A DNA stretch of 64,000 bases from Parafilimonas terrae (GCF_900115755.1 NZ_FOXQ01000006.1:124001-188000), one strand, 5' to 3'; shown: positions 8,756 through 16,361, counted from the stretch's first letter. The notes: generated by a model not told the origin, from the letters alone. Numbers and translations are program-made.

Positions 8756-9352
8756 TTAACAGCAGCGAGCCCGACCCGCATGTTGGGTCATCGCTGTGGT
8801 TTGCGAAGTAGAATTGTTTTTATTGATTCCAATAACCTTTGCCAGTATGCGGCTTACTTCAGCAGGTGTATAAAACTGCCCTTTGCTCTTACCGCTTTCC
8901 GTAGCAAAATGGCGCATCAGGTACTCGTAAGCATCACCTAAGATATCATCGCCTTCAGCACTGTTGCCGGAGAAATCGAGATCCGGGGAGTTAAAAATAA
9001 GAACAAGGTTGCTGACTGTATCAACCAGGTCTTTATCTTTTCCCAGCTTACCCTCATCGTTAAAGTCCGGAAATTCATTTAAGCGGTTTGCTTCCTTAAT
9101 CGGATTAAGTATTTTCTTGTTGACATCATCGCCTATATTGGATGTGCCTACCAGGTTTACCATGTCCTGGAAGCTGGAGCCTTCAGGTACCTTAATAGCG
9201 GCAAATGGTTTGCCTGCATACTTATCGGAAATATATTTTACAAATAAAAGCGTGAGCACATAGTCTTTGTATTGAGAGGCGTCCATGCCCCCGCGCAATT
9301 CATCACAGCTTGCCCATAGGGAACTGTACAGTTCAGATTTTTTGATGGCCAT
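8756..9352 (-). CDS. HsdM N-terminal piece (upstream of the frameshift)
   Basis: A 198-residue frame from ATG at 9352. It begins MAIKKSELYSSLWASCDELR, contains the HsdM N-terminal helical domain and the conserved GQFYTPAEVSRI region, then runs into about 12 out-of-frame residues and stops. It lacks both the SAM-binding and catalytic motifs, so it cannot methylate DNA by itself. Confidence 0.6.
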   Translation of the reverse strand: MAIKKSELYSSLWASCDELRGGMDASQYKDYVLTLLFVKYISDKYAGKPFAAIKVPEGSSFQDMVNLVGTSNIGDDVNKKILNPIKEANRLNEFPDFNDEGKLGKDKDLVDTVSNLVLIFNSPDLDFSGNSAEGDDILGDAYEYLMRHFATESGKSKGQFYTPAEVSRILAKVIGINKNNSTSQTTAMTQHAGRARCC

Positions 9353-9377
9353 TAGTTAAAAAAGAAGAGGTTTTGGG

Positions 9378-9385
9378 CAAAAGTA
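9378..9385 (-). promoter_or_regulatory. Likely -7 promoter element for the hsd operon
   Basis: The minus strand reads TACTTTTG, a perfect match to the Bacteroidota TAnnTTTG element, 26 bases upstream of the hsdM ATG. No clear TTTG -33 element is seen at the usual distance, so promoter strength is uncertain. Confidence 0.4.
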
Positions 9386-9513
9386 GGGGGTTGGAAAGTA
9401 TTAAGAATACCATTATTGGAAATACCATCTGTAAAGAAAGGCCTTTGAACAAGACATTAAGGGGAAAAAACATATAAATGGCGTGGTTTTTCACCTTACA
9501 GGCTTTTGATGTG

Positions 9514-9559
9514 GTTTTGATATTTGCACTTCATTTCTAATATACTCAAATATCAAAAC
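9514..9559 (+). promoter_or_regulatory. Perfect 13-bp inverted repeat abutting the start of the secreted protein gene
   Basis: GTTTTGATATTTG at 9514-9526 is matched by its exact complement at 9547-9559, with a 20-base spacer. The right arm ends three bases before the ATG at 9563, so a hairpin in the RNA would bury the ribosome entry site. As DNA it could be an operator. The left arm contains GATATTTG, a 7-of-8 match to the Bacteroidota -7 element; a promoter there would place the right arm in the transcript. Confidence 0.55.
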
Positions 9560-9562
9560 TTT

Positions 9563-11656
9563 ATGAAAAATATCATTATTAGCTGTTTATTATTAAGTAG
9601 CCTAAACGCGTTGTCACAAGACTCTGCTCAATACAATAACAAACGTCTTCAAACTGATGTTTTTACTTTAAGTGCTTGCTCGCCTAATCTTATTTCCATT
9701 CAGAGATCAGGTGATAACCCATATAAGAACAAACAGATCCCATTAAGCAAATTGTCAATCAACGTAAATAGGTTCAGTGCTTTTAAAGTTGAAAACATTA
9801 ATCCCTTAAGGTACCATTATTATATTAATAATCAGTCTGTATCCCAATTCTTTGATGAAACAGATTTAATACTTGGCAATTTTATAAAAGATACTGCCGA
9901 TCTTAAAATAAATGATATTGAGATTTTACAATTTTTTAAATCGGATTATAGAACTGACAAAACTCGTGATGAGATTGAAGACTCGAAGAAAAAAATCAAT
10001 TTGTATAAAGATACTTTGGCAATTTTAAACAACTTATCGTATAAGATAATTGAAAGAATTAAAAAGAATAAAACAATGTATTATGATACTGCTTCCAACA
10101 TAATTAAAACAACTGTTAAAGATAAAGAAGAAGAAAATAGTTATAACAAAACCAAGGACAGCATTAATACAGCCTGGGCCAAGCAATCAGCAAATTTGCA
10201 AAATGAAACAGATAATTGGGGCAGAAAAATGGAAAACCAAACTATCAATAATAACGGCAGCATAATTTTTGATGACATTCAAAAAATTAAAGCTCCAGGG
10301 TATGAAGATGTGCAGCAGTTGATTGCTAATGAAGCACAAAAAACCATTGATAATATGAAAGAGATTGAAAAACTGATTAGACAATTATCAGCTTTGCCAT
10401 CCGATCAATATAATCAATCACATTTTGAATCTCTTTATAATAATTACAGCTATTATTCTAAATCGGATAATCAAGAAACAATAGATACTGTAATTAATCA
10501 AGTGAAAAAAATTAAAGAATTTGCTTCAAATAAAGGATTTATAGTTGATAAGAAAAAACTTGCAAGCGGTGATGAATTGGAAATATACAGAATAGAAGAA
10601 TTTGCATTAAATGAAAAAACTAAACTTGCTGAATCTTTTGTAATTTTTTCCTCATTGCAAATAGGGAAATTATTACAAAGCACTCTAGTTAACTGCTCAA
10701 GGTTTAATAATGAAATTAACAGTCAAACATGTTTAAAGGATATTCAAAATAACATTGACTTCAACTTATTAAAAGATAGTGTTGTTTATACCTACATTCA
10801 GGATGTCTGTGCCGATTTAAATGTTTTAATAAATTTCCTGGCACTTGATAATCCGGTATTTAATAATACTGTGAAAAATATTAATGATAATTACAAACTG
10901 CTATTAAAGTTTATTAAAACGCTTGATTTTGTTAGCAGGAATAATGCAAAAGAGTTCACATTACCATTTTCTAATAATTTAAGGAATATTGATTTAATTA
11001 GATATTCTATAGAGCGAAAAGATAAACTAACAGGCAAAACAGAATCCTATGATTATGATATATGGGTGAAAGGCGGTCTCAAAGTAGATTTTAGCGTTGC
11101 CATTTTAATGTCGCAGCTAAGCGATATTACATTTAATAAAAACCCTTTATTTTCTAATCCTGTTTTTGATTCAGCAAGCAATAGCTATACGTCTGATCAA
11201 AGGAGTGACAGCTTTTATTTAAAAAAGACTGATGCAGGAAGATACAATTTTGCATTTGGTGGAATGGTCAATCTTATGTGGCGTACTGGAGCATCCTGGA
11301 TAACACCCGGGTTAAGCTTGGGTATTGCATACGGAACAGGCACAAATAGCAAGTTACAGTTCCTGGGAAGTCTGTCATTACAATTTGGCAAAACAGAAAG
11401 ATTAATTGCTCATTTTGGATTAGTAGCAGGTCAACAGCAACAACTAGATATTTCACAAATAACCTATAATCCAGCAAGAGATATTCTGGATCAGGGAAAT
11501 ACCTATAAAGTAAAAGGAGATTTCAGTACCATGGCTGTACCCTATAATTACAAATTCGTTTTTAAACCATTTTTTGGAATTTCTTATAACTTAAGTAAAA
11601 AGAATGCATTCAATGCAGTTGGCAGCAGCGCAAATAATTTTAAAGAGGCATTTTAA
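9563..11656 (+). CDS. Secreted or outer-membrane protein of unknown function with helical middle and barrel-like end
   Basis: I chose the ATG at 9563 over one 39 bases upstream because it starts a clean signal peptide (MKNIIISCLLLSSLNALSQ, cleaved after about residue 19). The mature part of about 678 residues has a mixed N-terminal section, then long charged helical stretches likely to form coiled coils (roughly residues 130-330). The final 180 residues alternate polar and hydrophobic positions with Gly and aromatics, as in outer-membrane beta-barrel strands (for example WITPGLSLGIAYGTG). I do not recognise the family. The gene diverges from hsdM and is followed by the CHAP gene on the same strand. 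AT-rich codon use differs from the conserved genes after 14 kb, which may indicate transfer. Confidence 0.8.
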   Translation: MKNIIISCLLLSSLNALSQDSAQYNNKRLQTDVFTLSACSPNLISIQRSGDNPYKNKQIPLSKLSINVNRFSAFKVENINPLRYHYYINNQSVSQFFDETDLILGNFIKDTADLKINDIEILQFFKSDYRTDKTRDEIEDSKKKINLYKDTLAILNNLSYKIIERIKKNKTMYYDTASNIIKTTVKDKEEENSYNKTKDSINTAWAKQSANLQNETDNWGRKMENQTINNNGSIIFDDIQKIKAPGYEDVQQLIANEAQKTIDNMKEIEKLIRQLSALPSDQYNQSHFESLYNNYSYYSKSDNQETIDTVINQVKKIKEFASNKGFIVDKKKLASGDELEIYRIEEFALNEKTKLAESFVIFSSLQIGKLLQSTLVNCSRFNNEINSQTCLKDIQNNIDFNLLKDSVVYTYIQDVCADLNVLINFLALDNPVFNNTVKNINDNYKLLLKFIKTLDFVSRNNAKEFTLPFSNNLRNIDLIRYSIERKDKLTGKTESYDYDIWVKGGLKVDFSVAILMSQLSDITFNKNPLFSNPVFDSASNSYTSDQRSDSFYLKKTDAGRYNFAFGGMVNLMWRTGASWITPGLSLGIAYGTGTNSKLQFLGSLSLQFGKTERLIAHFGLVAGQQQQLDISQITYNPARDILDQGNTYKVKGDFSTMAVPYNYKFVFKPFFGISYNLSKKNAFNAVGSSANNFKEAF

Positions 11657-11766
11657 GTAACTGTTGTATGATTAACTACGGCAATAAAGGATGACAGCCT
11701 TCTTAATAAGCCATCTTGCACGAAGATAATAACACAAATAATTTAAAAAATTTTAAAAAATATTTT

Positions 11767-12240
11767 ATGTCCAGACAGAATTTATTGGAGGTTGCCGCAT
11801 ACGAAAACGGCACCACTGAAACAAACTCCAATCTTACAAAATATGGTGAATGGTATGGATTAAACGGAGTAAAATGGTGTGCAATATTCGTAAGCTGGGT
11901 TTTTCATCATGCCGGCTATCCGTTAGGGCAAATTGATAAACCCAAAGGATTTCATTATTGTCCATCTGGTTATATGCATTGGAAAGAAAAAGGATGTTTT
12001 ACAGATGATCCTCAGCCAGGAGATATAATACTTTACGATTTTCATAAACAATCTGGACAAATTGCAGATCATACTGGGATCTTTGTGCGTTGGATAAAAA
12101 GAGGCAGTTCATTTGAGGCTTGGGAAGGTAATACTTCTAAACATGGAGATACGGATGGCGGGCATGTTATGTTGCAAGATCGATATATCAACTCAGTTCG
12201 GGCATTTGTAAACCCTGAAGTGTACGGTTATAATTTTTAA
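11767..12240 (+). CDS. CHAP-domain amidase or endopeptidase, no signal peptide
   Basis: From the ATG at 11767 the protein has 157 residues; an in-frame TTG at 11716 would add 17. It is a single CHAP (NlpC/P60-like) domain: catalytic cysteine C38 in KWCAIFVSW, histidine H102 in DHTGIF, and a polar third position at E120 or N122 in WEGN. PGDIILYDF is the family's conserved strand. CHAP enzymes cut peptidoglycan stem or cross-bridge peptides. With either start there is no signal peptide or membrane segment, as in phage endolysins and toxin effectors. It lies 110 bases after the secreted protein gene on the same strand. Its role is not clear: a prophage relic, an effector, or an enzyme exported by another route. 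Confidence 0.85.
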   Translation: MSRQNLLEVAAYENGTTETNSNLTKYGEWYGLNGVKWCAIFVSWVFHHAGYPLGQIDKPKGFHYCPSGYMHWKEKGCFTDDPQPGDIILYDFHKQSGQIADHTGIFVRWIKRGSSFEAWEGNTSKHGDTDGGHVMLQDRYINSVRAFVNPEVYGYNF

Positions 12241-12350
12241 AAAGGATCTCTTAGAAAGATATCTATCGCAGTAAGTTCCCTGCCCCGCAATATCTCTTAA
12301 CCTCACTTTTCTGCGGGCAAGCACATTGCACCTTTTATTACAACTACTCC

Positions 12351-12383
12351 AAACCCCGCGGGTTTCAAAAATCCTCGGGGTTT
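12351..12383. repeat. GC-rich palindromic element
   Basis: AAACCCCG at 12351-12358 pairs with CGGGGTTT at 12376-12383, and the left half is itself a near palindrome (AAACCCCGCGGGTTT). It resembles a second palindromic element at 13263-13295 in layout. It lies just after the CHAP gene and could act as a terminator, but no T-run follows. Confidence 0.5.
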
Positions 12384-12465
12384 CGTCGCCGCAGTGCCCC
12401 CATCCCTAAAGCCATTGCACACAGAATGAGCCCTCCGCTCAATACCTGCCTTAGGCCTTGCCCCT

Positions 12466-12545
12466 CCCACCTCAAACCTCATACCCCATACCCCAAACCT
12501 CATACCCCCCAAACCTCCCACCTCATTCCCCCTCCTCCTTAAAAA
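12466..12545. repeat. C-rich/G-rich strand-asymmetric repeat tract
   Basis: The plus strand is almost pure pyrimidine plus A, made of variants of CCTCATACCCC and AAACCTCC. The minus strand therefore has four or more runs of three to six G within 60 bases and could form a G-quadruplex. Together with the palindrome before it, this is all that is seen in the 368 bases between the CHAP gene and the small HTH gene. Confidence 0.6.
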
Positions 12546-12608
12546 AAATTTTGGCAAATTAAATTTTGTAGTAAATTAGGTTATTCAATTTCACTAAACC
12601 AATTATCT

Positions 12609-12866
12609 ATGAAACCCGCAATAACCAAAACCAGGAAGCCTTATTATAACAAACGCATTAAACCTGGAGTAAAGCCAATCCCGGTAACCAATACCACTAT
12701 AAACGATTGGGTTGACAAACAGGTCATCCTCGAAACCTTCAAATTATCAGAGCGCACTTTGCAGAATTACCGTAGTAAAAGAATCATCCCCTCTTCAAAC
12801 ATTGGAGGCAAAATATTCTATTGCCTGCACGGCATCTTGCGCGTGTTGGAACATAATATGGGATAA
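12609..12866 (+). CDS. Small helix-turn-helix DNA-binding protein (excisionase/MerR-like HTH)
   Basis: An 85-residue basic protein. Residues 34-75 form a winged-HTH like those of Bacteroidota HTH_17 or excisionase-type proteins: DWVDKQVILETFKLSERTLQ, then YRSKRIIPSSNIGGKIFY, where the last part matches the usual wing and 'KIFY' ending. Such proteins commonly accompany mobile elements and act in excision or local regulation. No integrase or transposase gene is seen in the window, so it may be a remnant of a once mobile segment. It sits among repeats at the right end of the restriction island. Start ATG at 12609 is the only plausible one. Confidence 0.8.
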   Translation: MKPAITKTRKPYYNKRIKPGVKPIPVTNTTINDWVDKQVILETFKLSERTLQNYRSKRIIPSSNIGGKIFYCLHGILRVLEHNMG

Positions 12867-13019
12867 CGCCTTTCCAAAAATTGTTACCCCCTCACCTCAT
12901 CCAAAACCTGCATAAAAGAGGTCGTTTTTAAACTTGCCGCTGCTGGTCTTGTTCACCAACAGCTTTTACCGTCTTTCTTGTTGTAGCGGGGGGCTATCAG
13001 CAAGGCCGGCCATCTTGTC

Positions 13020-13074
13020 AGGGGCATATCAGAAGCATATCAGAACTATACCAGGAGCATATCAAAGCTATCCA
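13020..13074. repeat. Short degenerate tandem repeats (GCATATCAGAA-like)
   Basis: GCATATCA occurs three times with a partly matching fourth copy (CTATACCA) in 50 bases, at intervals of about 11-17 bases. The region 12867-13624 holds no gene that I can support: only this tract, the palindrome at 13263, the inverted-repeat copy and a last hairpin at 13582. Confidence 0.5.
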
Positions 13075-13262
13075 TCCAAACTACACTCCCAGCCCGCAAC
13101 AGCATTATTGTCAGTCCATGCATGTCTTTCGTGCCCCATGGTTGAATGAAGGCAGGAGCATGCATATTTGTGTTTGCTTAATCTTTAATCAGAAAAATCC
13201 TGTAAATCTGGTTCAGACAAACATCAAGGATCAACAGCCCAAAGAACCACCAAACCTACACC

Positions 13263-13295
13263 AAACCTATAAGGTTTTTGAAACCTTATAGGTTT
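13263..13295. repeat. Perfect 15-bp inverted repeat (double palindrome)
   Basis: AAACCTATAAGGTTT at 13263-13277 and its complement at 13281-13295 are separated by TTG. Each arm is also nearly self-complementary, so the element can fold as one long hairpin or two small ones. This is the layout of REP-like dispersed palindromes. Confidence 0.65.
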
Positions 13296-13327
13296 ACACC
13301 CCTTAGCCAAAGAGTCATCAGCACACC

Positions 13328-13468
13328 AAAGCTAAAATCGACAAAGGAGATTCGCGAACACTGCTAAAAGACAAACCTGCTGTGAGCAATATCATTTTTT
13401 CTTGATTTTTTCCTGCCCGACTGGCCCCGGTCAGGCGGGGGTACTTTTTTATCAAAAGAAAAGTACAG
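13328..13468. repeat. Right inverted-repeat copy bounding the restriction island, with hairpin
   Basis: This is the reverse complement of the left copy. 13328-13361 matches 537-570 perfectly, and 13383-13468 matches 351-436 with few differences, in the same order and with a shorter gap (21 versus 100 bases). It includes the hairpin GTACTTTT...AAAAGTAC at 13441-13466. Confidence 0.75.
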
Positions 13469-13581
13469 TAAGAAATCATTGTTATCAAGGGTAAAGAAAG
13501 TGACAAAAAGATTAAATCAAAGCTATTCATTTAGTGAAAGACATAAGCCGGTAGTAGAATATCATCCGTTTTTGATTTTTA

Positions 13582-13607
13582 GTACTTTTTATCAGGAAGA
13601 AAAGTAC
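13582..13607. repeat. Third copy of the GTACTTTT hairpin
   Basis: GTACTTTT at 13582-13589 pairs with AAAAGTAC at 13600-13607. The same arms occur in the two boundary repeats. It lies directly after the end of the convergent DUF502 gene and may serve as its terminator. Confidence 0.5.
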
Positions 13608-13624
13608 AGGAAGATGCGTCAGCC

Positions 13625-14266
13625 CTATGCATCATGTCCCTCCTCCAAATGCGTAACCCCGCCGGATATAACAAACTTCATAGCCTCTGCACTGTTCATA
13701 TTATCAAGCGGCCTTATCTTTTCCTTCGGCACAAAATATACCACGCCGGTTAATGCATAAGACAGAGGCACATATACCGCCACATGTTCTTCAAGCCCAA
13801 ACTGGGTAACATCATGCTGGGTAATAAAACCAACGCGCCAGGTATCTGCTGCATCCACGCTTACCAATACCGGCTTATCAAATTTTTTTCGGTTACCGCC
13901 AAAAGCTTCAAGAAAATCTTTTACGGCGGAATAAATATATTTTATACCGGGCGTTTGCTCCAGCACACGGTTTAAAAAACTCAGTATCCTCGAAACAAAA
14001 AATGAAGTGGATATAAACCCGATAATGGTTACAATTATTACAACCATTAAAAAGCCAAGGCCCGGGATAGTGCGCAGCGATCCGTCGGGCGCTGTCATCC
14101 ATTTGGGAAACAGGGCAAACAGAATATCGGGCAGGAAATTATCAATCAGGTTAAACAGCCATACCACCACATAAATGGTGATGGCAATAGGTGCAATCAC
14201 AATTATGCCCTGGAAGAAATACTGCAGTACATTCCTGAAACTGAATTTTTCGGGTGAGTTTTCCAT
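13625..14266 (-). CDS. DUF502 family membrane protein
   Basis: The 213-residue protein has two membrane segments, around residues 17-40 (FFQGIIVIAPIAITIYVVVW) and 70-92 (GLGFLMVVIIVTIIGFISTS), followed by a soluble domain typical of DUF502: TPGIKYIYSAVKDF, then FDKPVLVSVD, then a GLEEHVAVYVPLS segment and the C-terminal SAEAMKFVISGGV. The family is widespread in bacteria and plants (COV-like proteins) and sits in the inner membrane; its exact function is not established. It is divergently transcribed from the TetR-controlled efflux operon, 120 bases apart. Length and motif order are normal. Confidence 0.9.
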   Translation of the reverse strand: MENSPEKFSFRNVLQYFFQGIIVIAPIAITIYVVVWLFNLIDNFLPDILFALFPKWMTAPDGSLRTIPGLGFLMVVIIVTIIGFISTSFFVSRILSFLNRVLEQTPGIKYIYSAVKDFLEAFGGNRKKFDKPVLVSVDAADTWRVGFITQHDVTQFGLEEHVAVYVPLSYALTGVVYFVPKEKIRPLDNMNSAEAMKFVISGGVTHLEEGHDA

Positions 14267-14332
14267 AAAGCAAAATTCAGGTCAAAACATGTAAAGTTTA
14301 CCGTTCAGCAAAAAATAATATAAAATTGTTTA

Positions 14333-14369
14333 GGAAACTTTGGTTACGAAAATAGTTTCCATAGTTTTG
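14333..14369 (+). promoter_or_regulatory. Promoter of the efflux operon with nested TetR operator
   Basis: TTTG at 14339-14342 and TAGTTTTG at 14362-14369 are separated by 19 bases, a textbook Bacteroidota promoter, placed 17 bases before the tetR start. An inverted repeat GGAAACT (14333-14339) and AGTTTCC (14354-14360) spans the spacer and the -33 element. A repressor bound there would block the polymerase, so this is very likely the TetR operator. Confidence 0.75.
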
Positions 14370-14386
14370 CCCCCGTTTTTTGAGTT

Positions 14387-15007
14387 ATGAGCATAAAGGA
14401 AAGAATTCAGCAGAAAGCAGGCGAGCTTTTTTTCAGGTATGGTATCCGCAGCGTTACAATGGATGAAATAGCCAGCCAGCTTGGCATTTCAAAAAAAACC
14501 ATTTACCAGTTTTATTCCGATAAGGATTCGCTTGTAAAAGACATATTCACCGGCATTACCGATGAGAATAAAAAGAAATGCATACGCTTTAAAGATGTTT
14601 CTGAAAACGCTATCCATGAGCAGTTTCTCGCAGCCGATTCAGCGCAGGAAATTTTCAATAACCTGAATGCTTCTGTGCTGTACGACCTTAACCGCTTTCA
14701 TCCGAATGTGTTTGCAGATTTTGAAAAGTTTAAAAAACAGTTTCTTTTCAACTGTATTAAAGAAAACCTTCAGCGCGGCATAAAAGAAGGTTTATTCAGA
14801 AAGGATATTGATGTAAACATTATCACCTGGCTCAGGCTTGAAATGATTTCAGGCATTTTTCATAACGAAGAAGTTATAAGCGGCAAAACAAAACCGAACT
14901 ATTTCGACGACGTAATGAAAGAGTTCTTTCTTCATGGCATCTGCACCGAAAAAGGGCTAACCTTATTATCGAAATATAAACACCAACGTCAAAAAAAATC
15001 AACATGA
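14387..15007 (+). CDS. TetR/AcrR-family transcriptional repressor of the efflux operon
   Basis: The 206-residue protein begins with a TetR_N HTH domain in residues 5-55: LFFRYGIRSVTMDEIASQLG followed by ISKKTIYQFYSDKDSLVKDI. The rest is the variable helical ligand-binding and dimerisation domain. It is first in the operon and its stop overlaps the tolC-like start as ATGA, so it is made along with the pump. The palindrome inside the promoter is its likely operator; repression would be relieved when a pumped compound binds. The inducer cannot be read from the sequence. Confidence 0.93.
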   Translation: MSIKERIQQKAGELFFRYGIRSVTMDEIASQLGISKKTIYQFYSDKDSLVKDIFTGITDENKKKCIRFKDVSENAIHEQFLAADSAQEIFNNLNASVLYDLNRFHPNVFADFEKFKKQFLFNCIKENLQRGIKEGLFRKDIDVNIITWLRLEMISGIFHNEEVISGKTKPNYFDDVMKEFFLHGICTEKGLTLLSKYKHQRQKKST

Positions 15008-16344
15008 GTTTATTGAAGAGCACGTTGCTTTTGGGGTTAATATTCATTTCAGTAAAATCAATTTCGCAACAACCGGCAGCACATACATTCTCCGTTAAAG
15101 ATTGCATTGAATATGCAATGAAAAATAATGTGCAGGTTAAGAATGCATTGCTGGATATACAGGTTCAAAAGCAGGATAACCGCGTAACAACCGCCCAGGC
15201 CCTGCCTTCCGTGAATGGCAGCGCCGGTTTTACAGATAACCTGAAAATACCCACACAGCTTTTACCGGGCGAATTTTTCGGCCAGCCGGCAGGCACTTAT
15301 ATTCCCGTGCAATTTGGTACGCAATACAGTGCAATGGGTTCTGTAACCCTGCAGCAAACGCTGTTCGACGGCCAGGTATTCGTGGGCCTGAAAGCACGTA
15401 AAACATCAATTGACTACCGCGAAAAAAGCCTTGCTGTAACGCAGGACATGATAAAGCAGAACATTTACAAAATATACTACCAGCTCGTTGTGAGCAAAAC
15501 ACAGATACAGCAAATTGATGCCAACATCAACCGCTCTAAAGACCTGCTGCGTGTAAACACGGCATTGCAAAAAAATGGTTTTGGCGAACAGATTGAAGTT
15601 GACAGGACATCTGTACAGCTCGCCAATTTTCAAACACGCAAACTCTCCATTGAAAGCACTATCAAGAACGGTTACTATGGCCTGAAGTTTTTAATGGGCA
15701 TGCCCGAAAAGGACTCTTTGGTTTTAACGGATTCTTTGTCTGAAGACCAATTGAAACAGGGCCTGCTGAATGAAGGTATTTATAGTTACGAGAACCGCAG
15801 CGATTACCAGGTGCTGCAATCTACCGTGAAGTTGCAGGAGTTTAATCTGAAGCGCTATAAACTGGCCTTTTTACCAACTGTAAGCTTAACGGGTAATTAT
15901 TTAAGGCAGGGCCAGGGAACGGAGTTTAATATTTTCGGCAAAGGGCAATGGTTTAGTTCCGCCTATGCTGCATTAAACTTATCTGTACCGCTCTTTAACG
16001 GGTTTTCAAAAGATGCCAACATAAAGAAGGCGAAGTTTCAACTGGAGCAGGCGCAAAATCAGTTGGAAGACCTTAAAAATTCAATCGACAACAGCACCAT
16101 GCAGGCAGTTAACACGTTTCATTCAGCCATCAGCACACTTGATGACCAGAAACGAAATGTGGAGCTGGCAGAACGTGTGTACCAGCAGTCACAGAAGAAA
16201 TATGAATCAGGTTTAGGTTCGCTGCTCGACATTACCAATGCACAGTCAGATTTAAGTATAGCGCAAAGCAATTACATCAGTGCCATGTATGATGCAGTAA
16301 TAGCAAAAATTGATTACCTGTATGCAACAGGACAACTTCAATAA
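15004..16344 (+). CDS. TolC-family outer-membrane efflux channel
   Basis: A 446-residue protein with signal peptide (MSLLKSTLLLGLIFISVKSI, cleaved near residue 22). It starts its mature part with FSVKDCIEYAMKNNVQVKNA, the standard first helix of TolC-like OEP proteins. Two repeated halves follow with long amphipathic helices and barrel strands (for example NLSVPLFNGFSKDANIKKAK), ending with SGLGSLLDITNAQSDLSIAQ, the second OEP helix hallmark. It forms the outer-membrane duct of the tripartite pump. Start overlaps the tetR stop by four bases. Confidence 0.95.
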   Translation: MSLLKSTLLLGLIFISVKSISQQPAAHTFSVKDCIEYAMKNNVQVKNALLDIQVQKQDNRVTTAQALPSVNGSAGFTDNLKIPTQLLPGEFFGQPAGTYIPVQFGTQYSAMGSVTLQQTLFDGQVFVGLKARKTSIDYREKSLAVTQDMIKQNIYKIYYQLVVSKTQIQQIDANINRSKDLLRVNTALQKNGFGEQIEVDRTSVQLANFQTRKLSIESTIKNGYYGLKFLMGMPEKDSLVLTDSLSEDQLKQGLLNEGIYSYENRSDYQVLQSTVKLQEFNLKRYKLAFLPTVSLTGNYLRQGQGTEFNIFGKGQWFSSAYAALNLSVPLFNGFSKDANIKKAKFQLEQAQNQLEDLKNSIDNSTMQAVNTFHSAISTLDDQKRNVELAERVYQQSQKKYESGLGSLLDITNAQSDLSIAQSNYISAMYDAVIAKIDYLYATGQLQ

Positions 16345-16361
16345 CTAATCAAACTAAGTTT

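Larger units (their letters stand above)
6912..9352 (-). pseudogene. hsdM: Type I DNA methyltransferase (M subunit), broken by a one-base frameshift
   Basis: Two reading frames together encode one HsdM of about 810 residues. The N-terminal piece (start 9352) carries the helical HsdM_N domain and the conserved GQFYTPAEVSRI segment. It leaves frame near 8790-8794, just before the SAM-binding motif DPTCGSGSLLL, which continues in the next frame along with the N6-adenine motif NPPF and the rest. One missing base between 8790 and 8794 explains the break; the site is not a homopolymer. The C-terminal half is longer than in the E. coli protein and strongly helical, a form seen in other type I M subunits. 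If the frameshift is real, methylation would be lost while HsdR stays intact. If it is a sequencing error, the gene is normal. Confidence 0.85.

Noticed and set aside
8780-8800. Phase-variable switch in hsdM
   Set aside because: No homopolymer or short tandem repeat is present at the frameshift, so slippage switching is unlikely; kept as a frameshift only.
12303-12557. 84-residue Gly/Arg-rich open frame on the minus strand
   Set aside because: It is a translation of the G-rich simple repeat (MRFGVWGMRFEVGG-like text) and not a protein.
13020-13074. Possible CRISPR array
   Set aside because: Repeats are about 8-11 bases with tiny irregular gaps, and there are no cas genes in the window.
12934-13149. 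71-residue open frame on the plus strand
   Set aside because: It only reads through the GCATATCA repeats; no domain and no ribosome site.
13479-13760. 93-residue open frame on the plus strand
   Set aside because: It overlaps the 3' end of the well-supported DUF502 gene on the other strand and lacks any motif.
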